A DNA stretch of 25,367 nucleotides from UBA2283 sp041658955 (GTDB taxonomy: Bacteria; Patescibacteriota; Microgenomatia; UBA12405). Both the position numbers and the translations under genes were made by a program. The stretch covers positions 1 to 25,367 of the forward strand of contig JBAZZE010000012.1 of NCBI GenBank assembly GCA_041658955.1, in the 5' to 3' direction. Below the pieces are notes generated by a model. It worked only from the letters and a program-made list of their open reading frames with translations. It had not been told where the DNA came from and searched no databases. This document shows, in pieces, positions 14,093 to 19,177 of this stretch. Numbering within the stretch: the stretch's first letter is position 1; every line of letters starts with the position of its first letter.

Positions 14093-14574
14093 AAATAATT
14101 AAAACAATATTTCTAATATCATTGTTTAACTTTTTGGTAGTGGGGTCAATTGTGATGGCGATGCAAAACAAAGAAATCAAACCACCTACATTAGCAGGAA
14201 TTATTCCGACGATGGCACCAGAAACAGTTACAGAAATACCAACAGCTAAACCAACTCAAAAAAATAGTCAGATTGCGAAAAATAAGACGACTGATCCATT
14301 TGCAATTATTTTTAGCCAGAAAGATGTGCCAGCGCCCAAAGCTACCTCAAAACCATCACAAAATAACCAACCAGCAAATACGCAAGCGCCACCACAACCG
14401 GTAGCTGACAATAGATGCATTATTGCAATTGATGGAGTTAGATATGACGTAAGCGTGTTTAGAAACCAACACTCTGGTGGTGATATTTTTTCTTGTGGGA
14501 CTGATATGTCAGCCATTTTTCATGGACAACATCCCAACTCTTTCTTGCAGAGAATGGCACAGTATAAAATTTAG
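14089..14574 (+). CDS. Secreted cytochrome b5-like protein with both axial histidines
   Basis: A 161-residue exported protein. An N-terminal hydrophobic segment (5-25) serves as signal peptide or anchor; a long Pro/Thr/Gln-rich linker (about 30-105) follows; the last 52 residues are a short b5-like domain. This contains RCIIAIDGVRYDVSVF, then QHSGGDIFSCGTDMS, where H128 in HSGG matches the HPGG axial ligand, and FHGQHPNSF, where H148 (or H145) can serve as the second ligand. Cysteines C110 and C136 are 26 residues apart, as in the protein at 12160, which suggests a disulfide and a common ancestor. A heme-binding electron carrier outside the membrane, fed by the upstream reductase, is the best reading. 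The domain ends soon after the second His, so it is shorter than classical b5. Confidence 0.7.
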   Translation: MKIIKTIFLISLFNFLVVGSIVMAMQNKEIKPPTLAGIIPTMAPETVTEIPTAKPTQKNSQIAKNKTTDPFAIIFSQKDVPAPKATSKPSQNNQPANTQAPPQPVADNRCIIAIDGVRYDVSVFRNQHSGGDIFSCGTDMSAIFHGQHPNSFLQRMAQYKI

Positions 14575-14583
14575 ATAAAGAGC

Positions 14584-14616
14584 TACAATAGTGGTTTTGT
14601 TTAATTGTAATAAAAT
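14584..14616 (+). promoter_or_regulatory. Promoter and inverted repeat of the two-component operon
   Basis: TAAAAT (14611-14616) ends five bases before the ATG at 14622, matching the leaderless pattern. Just upstream, TACAAT (14584-14589) and ATTGTA (14604-14609) form a 6-base inverted repeat with 14 bases between. This could be a binding site for the response regulator itself, though OmpR-type sites are more often direct repeats. Confidence 0.4.
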
Positions 14617-14621
14617 ACAGT

Positions 14622-15296
14622 ATGAGAATTTTAGTGGTGGAAGATGATGAAGTCCTGTCAAAAAACATCTCGATAATTTTGAAACGTGCCAGTTATGCGG
14701 TCGATATGGCTAAAGATGTTGACGAAGCCAGTAATAAGCTGGCTTCGATGGAATATGATCTGGTGCTAATGGACTGGAAACTACCTGATGGTAATGGAAT
14801 AGATCTATGTAAAGAAACTCGAAAAAATAACCCTGAAGTAAAAATAATAATGCTGACCGCCAATAGCCAGGTCGAAGACAAGATTGAAGGACTGGATGCT
14901 GGGGCTGATGATTATATTACCAAGCCGTTTGAAATGGATGAACTTTTGGCCCGAATTAGATCGGCCTTAAGAAGGAGTGGATTGTCAACTTTGAAAACAA
15001 TAATAATTGATGACTTACAGATTGATACAGCTCTGAGAATAGTTAAACGAGGTGGTAAGGAAATAGCGCTATCGACCAAAGAGTATGCCTTACTGGAATA
15101 CTTGGCTTTAAATGAGGGAATGGCTGTTTCAAGAGTTGACCTGCTATCGCACGTGTGGGACGAAAATGCGAATATTTTTTCCAATACAGTAGATGTACAT
15201 ATACGTTATCTTAGGAATAAAATAGACAAGGGAAGAAAGATAAAACTTATTAGAACAATTAAAGGAAAAGGCTATGCAATTGCGAGGGTCGATTAA
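14622..15296 (+). CDS. OmpR/PhoB-type response regulator
   Basis: A 224-residue two-domain regulator. The receiver domain (1-112) has the acidic pair D8/D9, the phosphoacceptor D51 in LVLMDWKLPDGNG, T79 in IIMLTANS and K101 in ITKPFE, all the required residues. A winged-helix DNA-binding domain (about 128-222) contains STKEYALLEYLALNEG, LLSHVWDEN and VDVHIRYLRNKID, typical of the OmpR family, and ends IRTIKGKGYAIA. It overlaps the histidine kinase gene by 23 bases. Lying directly after the reductase/b5 genes, it is the natural candidate to control them. Confidence 0.92.
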   Translation: MRILVVEDDEVLSKNISIILKRASYAVDMAKDVDEASNKLASMEYDLVLMDWKLPDGNGIDLCKETRKNNPEVKIIMLTANSQVEDKIEGLDAGADDYITKPFEMDELLARIRSALRRSGLSTLKTIIIDDLQIDTALRIVKRGGKEIALSTKEYALLEYLALNEGMAVSRVDLLSHVWDENANIFSNTVDVHIRYLRNKIDKGRKIKLIRTIKGKGYAIARVD

Positions 15297-16665
15297 AACT
15301 AGAGCCTGGGTGTATATCCTATCTTATTTGGGAGCGACCCTACTGGTGTCATTAACCATTTTGGCTGGGAGTTATTTCTGGTTTGCCACTAAAGGAATGA
15401 GAAATGATTTGGATAGTGTGGCGACAGAGATGGTAACTAATAGACTTACTTTTGAAAATAATAATATTAAATTTAAACTAGATAGCGAAGGCAGGACTCT
15501 GAGTGGGTATCTTAGGGACGAAAACATGTCGGCGGAGATTATCGATGCGACAGATACAGTTATTGCTAAATATGGTGTTTTTCAAAACGAAGGAGAGTTG
15601 GTGAATTATGACCGAAATAAGCCGAACGAAATATATTCTGAATTGGTGACTAAAGGTGGCGAAAAGTACATGACTTTGACAACTCCGATTCTTTATCAAG
15701 GAAATAAGGTCGGAAGACTAGTATTGGCGATACCAATGTTGATATTGGGACACTTTGGTCAGATTAGCTTATGGATACTATTGGCAGTATTGGTTTTAAG
15801 TATGGTTTTAAGCTGGCCACTATCCCACGAACTAGTAAAAGTAGTATTTAGATCGGTAGATGAATTGGTGAGTGCCATGGAAAAGGTAGAAATTGAAAAT
15901 CTGAGTGACAAGATCGAATACTATGGTAATCAAAATGATGAGGTGGGAGTGTTGGTTAAAACTTACAACAAACTACTAGATCGACTTGCTGAGGGGGTAG
16001 GTAAACAAAAATCATTTATATCAAACGCATCACATGAACTAAAAACTCCATTGGCACGAATGGTGTCGACCTTGGAAGTGATGAGAATGGATATAAAAGA
16101 TAAAGAGCAAATTAAAAAAATAGAGGAAGTTAGAAATGAGTTGATGCAAATGTCGACAAAAGTTGAAGGTCTGCTACTTTTGTCAAAGTATGATCAGGTT
16201 GGAAAAAACATTAAAAAAGAAAATTTTTCAGCTGAGGAAGTGGTGGCTACGTTAATAAAAAAATATAAAGATGAAATCACTAAGATGAATTTGAAGATTG
16301 AAAACACAGTGGAGTGTGACGGTAAAGTTTATGGAGATAAAATGGGATTTGAAGTGGTAATGTCGAATCTATTGTCAAATGCGATCAAATATAATCGAAA
16401 GAATGGGACGATAAAAATATCGATTATAAAACCAAACGGCATGCTGAAGATACAAGTGGCCGATGAAGGAAAAGGTATTGAGAGTAATTACTTTGAAAAA
16501 ATATTTGAAAGGTTCTCAAGAGGTGAAAAAAATGAGACGGCCGTTGACGGTTTTGGAGTAGGAATGTCGCTGGTTAAACAAGTTTGTGATCGAAATAATT
16601 GGAGAATAAAATACTACCGTGAAGTTAGCATGGGAACAAAGGTAGAATTGGCAATTGAAGTGTGA
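15274..16665 (+). CDS. Membrane sensor histidine kinase
   Basis: A 463-residue kinase. Membrane helices lie at about 13-37 and 153-182; the 115-residue region between them faces outward and is the likely sensor, without a family I can name and without cysteines. A HAMP-like segment follows (about 183-238). The HisKA domain has the phosphorylated His254 in FISNASHELKTPLARM. The ATPase domain has the N box SNLLSNAIKYN, the G1 box ADEGKGI and the G2 region DGFGVGMSLVKQ. All catalytic parts are intact. The ATG at 15274 lies inside the response regulator gene, and the Cys/Lys-rich gene begins at its stop (GTGA overlap), making a three-gene operon. The extracellular sensor may detect redox conditions or an envelope signal; this is an inference from position. 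Confidence 0.9.
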   Translation: MQLRGSIKTRAWVYILSYLGATLLVSLTILAGSYFWFATKGMRNDLDSVATEMVTNRLTFENNNIKFKLDSEGRTLSGYLRDENMSAEIIDATDTVIAKYGVFQNEGELVNYDRNKPNEIYSELVTKGGEKYMTLTTPILYQGNKVGRLVLAIPMLILGHFGQISLWILLAVLVLSMVLSWPLSHELVKVVFRSVDELVSAMEKVEIENLSDKIEYYGNQNDEVGVLVKTYNKLLDRLAEGVGKQKSFISNASHELKTPLARMVSTLEVMRMDIKDKEQIKKIEEVRNELMQMSTKVEGLLLLSKYDQVGKNIKKENFSAEEVVATLIKKYKDEITKMNLKIENTVECDGKVYGDKMGFEVVMSNLLSNAIKYNRKNGTIKISIIKPNGMLKIQVADEGKGIESNYFEKIFERFSRGEKNETAVDGFGVGMSLVKQVCDRNNWRIKYYREVSMGTKVELAIEV

Positions 16666-16886
16666 TTAAATTGATCAAAGGAGACCGCAAAAAATTATTA
16701 ACATTTGGCGGTAGAGATATGACACACGGAGGATGCTGTGATTGTTTTGTTTGTAAGATAGGTAAATTTTTGGGATTAGTCGAACCTTGTGGTGACAATT
16801 GTTGTAATGAACCAAAAGTAAAAACCAAAAATGTTGCTAAGAAAAAAGTAGCCAAGAAAAAAACTACTTCAAAAAAGAAAAAATAA
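16662..16886 (+). CDS. Cys-cluster, Lys-tailed small protein
   Basis: A 74-residue protein I do not recognise. It has a compact cysteine region, GGCCDCFVCKIGKFLGL then EPCGDNCCNE, with seven cysteines in two groups about 15 residues apart. This suggests metal (zinc or iron-sulfur) binding. The last 25 residues are almost all Lys with Ala/Thr/Val (KKKVAKKKTTSKKKK), like nucleic-acid-binding histone-like tails. The GTG start at 16662 overlaps the kinase stop; an ATG at 16719 would give 55 residues that keep all cysteines and begin MTHGG. Being the last gene of the two-component operon, it might bind DNA/RNA or act as a redox- or metal-responsive partner. AAAGGAG at 16677-16683 looks like an SD but has no start codon at the right distance. 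Confidence 0.6.
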   Translation: MIKLIKGDRKKLLTFGGRDMTHGGCCDCFVCKIGKFLGLVEPCGDNCCNEPKVKTKNVAKKKVAKKKTTSKKKK

Positions 16887-16889
16887 AAA

Positions 16890-18134
16890 CTATTTGTAAA
16901 TAAACATTTTGGAACGGACTTTTGGAGTGGAAAGAATTCGATCGGTTAAACGCCACTGGGATAACACTTCGGCAAATGAGGGGGTGTTGATTTTGATTCC
17001 ACTAATAATGTCGAGAATAACGTTTTGATAGGCGGAACTGGGATGGAGAGATAGGTGACCAATATGAAGTTTTTTGGGTTTTGGTCTTTCAGCGTGTGGT
17101 TGGAAAGAGGAATTGAGAGATAAATAGATATCACTATCAGGTGTGAGATTGACAGTCAGTGTGTTTGGAGCGAGTGAACGACGATCTTTCCAGAGATTTG
17201 GTTCCGAATTTGGCTTGAAGATAATATTAATTTCGGTGAGTTTTTGGCTAAGTTTTTTGCCGGTAGTGATAGTAATAGGTACTCCTTTCCAACGGGGAAG
17301 ATCTAATTCAAACTTAATCTCGGCAAAGGTTTCGGTTGACGATTTTGCAGGAACGCCAGGTTCATTCAAGTAACCATGATATTGACCAAGACTTATGCTT
17401 TTTGAGACGGGGTTTAATAGCTGAAGGTGATCGAGAATTTCTAGCTTCTTGGTGACAAAGTCTTCGGTATTAAAACTGGGTGGCTGGGTTATGGTGACTA
17501 GAGCTAAAAGCTGGAGACAATGGTTTTGAACCATGTCACGGACGGCACCAATCTGGTCATAGTAACCTCCACGAGAGCCAATCCCCTCTGATTCAATAGC
17601 AATAATGTTTATCTCCTGTATATGATAACGATCCCAGAGATGATCAATAATGGGGTTGGCAAAACGAAGAGAAACTAGGTTTCGAACTAACTCTTTCGTC
17701 AGGTAATGGTCTACCAAAAATATGTTTTCCTGGCCAACTGATTTTTCAAGATAATTCATGAGTTTTTTGGCAGTAGCAGAGTCGGAGCCAAATGGTTTTT
17801 CAATAACCAAACGAGTGCGGGAGTCAATAAGTTTGTATTTGTTTAGAGCGGAAATTAGTGATGAAATTAGTTCAAAGCTAGTAGGAAGAGAGAAATAGAA
17901 GATGGTGTCTGGAGTAATTTCTTTGGAAAGAGAAGCTAAACCATCGTAGTTATAATTTCCAGTAAAATAGTTAATCTTTTTGAGAAAACCTTTCTTGAAT
18001 TGAGGACCAGGGAGACTGCGAGCAAAACCAAAATAATTAAAGTGATGACCTTTGGCTGATAACTTTTGTAAGGCAGGCAGAATATACCGCTGACTTAGAT
18101 CCCCACTTACACCAAAAATTACAAAGTTTTTCAT
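16890..18134 (-). CDS. zwf: Glucose-6-phosphate dehydrogenase
   Basis: A 414-residue enzyme that oxidises glucose-6-phosphate to 6-phosphogluconolactone with NADP+, the entry to the oxidative pentose phosphate pathway. The N-terminal NADP fold opens with VIFGVSGDLSQRYILPAL (nucleotide-binding G-x-x-G-D). IEKPFGSDSATAKKL, the substrate motif VDHYLTKELVRNL (D142-H143), and RGGYYDQIGAVRDMVQNH with catalytic His205 are all intact. It is shorter than the usual ~480-490 residues, mainly through a trimmed C-terminal domain. No lactonase or phosphogluconate dehydrogenase gene is near. Its 3' end lies three bases from the convergent Cys/Lys-rich gene. A TATAAT at 18161-18156 is 21 bases before the ATG, so unlike its neighbours it may have a short leader, in which I see no SD. 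Confidence 0.92.
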   Translation of the reverse strand: MKNFVIFGVSGDLSQRYILPALQKLSAKGHHFNYFGFARSLPGPQFKKGFLKKINYFTGNYNYDGLASLSKEITPDTIFYFSLPTSFELISSLISALNKYKLIDSRTRLVIEKPFGSDSATAKKLMNYLEKSVGQENIFLVDHYLTKELVRNLVSLRFANPIIDHLWDRYHIQEINIIAIESEGIGSRGGYYDQIGAVRDMVQNHCLQLLALVTITQPPSFNTEDFVTKKLEILDHLQLLNPVSKSISLGQYHGYLNEPGVPAKSSTETFAEIKFELDLPRWKGVPITITTGKKLSQKLTEINIIFKPNSEPNLWKDRRSLAPNTLTVNLTPDSDIYLSLNSSFQPHAERPKPKKLHIGHLSLHPSSAYQNVILDIISGIKINTPSFAEVLSQWRLTDRILSTPKVRSKMFIYK

Positions 18135-18155
18135 ATTAAAAGAGACAATGGACTA

Positions 18156-18161
18156 ATTATA
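18156..18161 (-). promoter_or_regulatory. -10 TATAAT of zwf
   Basis: Minus-strand TATAAT at 18161-18156, 21 bases before the zwf ATG. Divergent from the -10 at 18210-18215. Confidence 0.4.
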
Positions 18162-18209
18162 CCTTCCTAACATTAAGGTTGAGTTAAAGGGCTGAAATAA
18201 GGCTGATGA

Positions 18210-18215
18210 TATACT
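18210..18215 (+). promoter_or_regulatory. -10 TATACT of the gene at 18222
   Basis: TATACT ends six bases before the ATG at 18222. This supports that ATG as the start over the TTG at 18216, which would directly abut the -10. Confidence 0.5.
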
Positions 18216-18221
18216 TTGAAT

Positions 18222-18644
18222 ATGAACAAAACAACATCAATGGGAAAAATTGAGTTTTCGATTCAAGTAGATCCTTCTCAGATAAGAGCTGGGACATTTT
18301 TACCAGGTTGGGAAGGAATGACCATGGAGAAGTATTTACAAAAAGTTGAAGCTGGTAAGGCGGCCATGGCCGAGCTACAAGCATATGAAGGGCCAATTAA
18401 TTCAGCCGAAAAAATGGAGAGAGTCCAAAATATTATGGACAGCATGTTACAAGGATGTCCAAGGGAAGTTCGTAGCCTGACTGTTATCGATACGCTAGCG
18501 GATCAAGGCACCGGTGAAATCAGAAAATTGAGAATGATGGGAAGAGAAGGCTGGTCTTTACAGGATGCAGTGGATTTTTGGCAAACATCAATAGACCCGG
18601 AAGCTAGATTTCAGTCTCCACCAGAAGAAGTAGTTGAAAAATAA
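18222..18644 (+). CDS. Hypothetical protein, 140 residues
   Basis: An unrecognised soluble protein of 140 residues. The N-terminal segment IEFSIQVDPSQIRAGTFLPGW is a beta-rich patch, and the rest is predicted largely helical (MEKYLQKVEAGKAAMAELQ, KMERVQNIMDSML), ending in an acidic PPEEVVEK tail. No signal peptide or membrane span; one Cys. It is divergent from zwf (87 bases apart) and convergent with the DUF4342 gene, with a single base between their stop codons. Confidence 0.6.
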   Translation: MNKTTSMGKIEFSIQVDPSQIRAGTFLPGWEGMTMEKYLQKVEAGKAAMAELQAYEGPINSAEKMERVQNIMDSMLQGCPREVRSLTVIDTLADQGTGEIRKLRMMGREGWSLQDAVDFWQTSIDPEARFQSPPEEVVEK

Positions 18645-18645
18645 T

Positions 18646-18903
18646 CTAGAGTTTACGTTCGACTTTGATGGTGCATTCAGTTAATAGTGCGGCCAGGGCA
18701 CCAATAGCGGCTAAGGGTGGGGCCAGAACTGTACCGACAACTCCAATGGTCAGAGGAAGAATAAGAATGGTTTTGCCAGTTTTGTCCTCAATAGAAATTT
18801 GACGAATATTACCTTCATGAATAATTTGCTTAACTTTTTTTAGAAGATCTTCACCGCTAACTTTAAAAGTTTCGGTTTTTACCTTTTTTGTTTTAATAGT
18901 CAT
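18646..18903 (-). CDS. DUF4342 family protein
   Basis: An 85-residue protein matching DUF4342. The N-terminal half is a helix plus strand pair (EDLLKKVKQIIHEGNIRQISIED, read as EDLLKKVKQIIHEG and NIRQISIEDKTGKTIL), and the second half is a Gly/Ala-rich hydrophobic hairpin (LPLTIGVVGTVLAPPLAAIG and ALAALLTECTIKVE). Members have unknown function; the hydrophobic part may insert into the membrane. A TATAAT (18914-18909) ends five bases before the ATG, so the start is well fixed and leaderless. Confidence 0.8.
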   Translation of the reverse strand: MTIKTKKVKTETFKVSGEDLLKKVKQIIHEGNIRQISIEDKTGKTILILPLTIGVVGTVLAPPLAAIGALAALLTECTIKVERKL

Positions 18904-18908
18904 GACTG

Positions 18909-18914
18909 ATTATA
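18909..18914 (-). promoter_or_regulatory. -10 TATAAT of the DUF4342 gene, leaderless spacing
   Basis: Minus-strand TATAAT ending five bases before the ATG at 18903. No clear -35. Confidence 0.5.
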
Positions 18915-18966
18915 CCTGAGAGTGACGTGTAACGAATATATATTTTTAGTCGATTATGATACATTT

Positions 18967-19020
18967 ATGCGGAGAATACGGAAATTACTTGATAATAATT
19001 TATATACATTGTTATATTGA
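18967..19020 (+). CDS. Possible 17-codon basic peptide
   Basis: A 17-codon ORF (MRRIRKLLDNNLYTLLY) whose ATG lies six bases after TATGAT (18955-18960), the same spacing as the established genes. Its TGA overlaps the -35 (TTGACT) of the next promoter. It may be a leader peptide, an unannotated micropeptide or chance; at this length the frame alone proves nothing. Confidence 0.2.
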   Translation: MRRIRKLLDNNLYTLLY

Positions 19021-19044
19021 CTTCGGGTATTATTTGGGTATAAA
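19017..19044 (+). promoter_or_regulatory. Promoter of the 36-codon peptide
   Basis: TTGACT (19017-19022), 16 bases, TATAAA (19039-19044), then six bases to a GTG start at 19051. Both boxes are close to consensus, making this one of the better plus-strand promoters in the window. Confidence 0.55.
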
Positions 19045-19050
19045 TGAAGT

Positions 19051-19161
19051 GTGAACATTATTACTCAGTGGAAAACTTGGGTGGCGGTAGGAGTGCTGGG
19101 GATGGATTGGTTGGTGTGGAAAGATATCGTTGCCACAATCAGTAAAATGGCGGGGAACTGA
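19051..19161 (+). CDS. Trp-rich small peptide, 36 codons, GTG start
   Basis: A 36-residue peptide, starting (M)NIITQWKTWVAVGV and continuing LGMDWLVWKDIVATISKMAGN. It contains four Trp and one hydrophobic helix with a few charges, resembling a small membrane or membrane-binding peptide. The GTG lies six bases downstream of a good promoter (TTGACT-16-TATAAA), and the stop is four bases before the -10 of the DUF2207 gene. The ORF thus fills the gap between two promoters. A competing ATG frame at 19044 overlaps the -10 and encodes an unpromising 33-residue sequence. No family is recognised. Confidence 0.4.
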   Translation: MNIITQWKTWVAVGVLGMDWLVWKDIVATISKMAGN

Positions 19162-19164
19162 TTG

Positions 19165-19170
19165 TATAAT
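19165..19170 (+). promoter_or_regulatory. -10 TATAAT of the DUF2207 gene
   Basis: Consensus TATAAT ending seven bases before the ATG at 19178; no clear -35. A leaderless or near-leaderless start is expected. Confidence 0.45.
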
Positions 19171-19177
19171 GAAGTGA

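Noticed and set aside
16677..16683. AAAGGAG as a ribosome-binding site for the Cys/Lys-rich gene
   Set aside because: No start codon lies 5-10 bases downstream in any frame that gives this protein.
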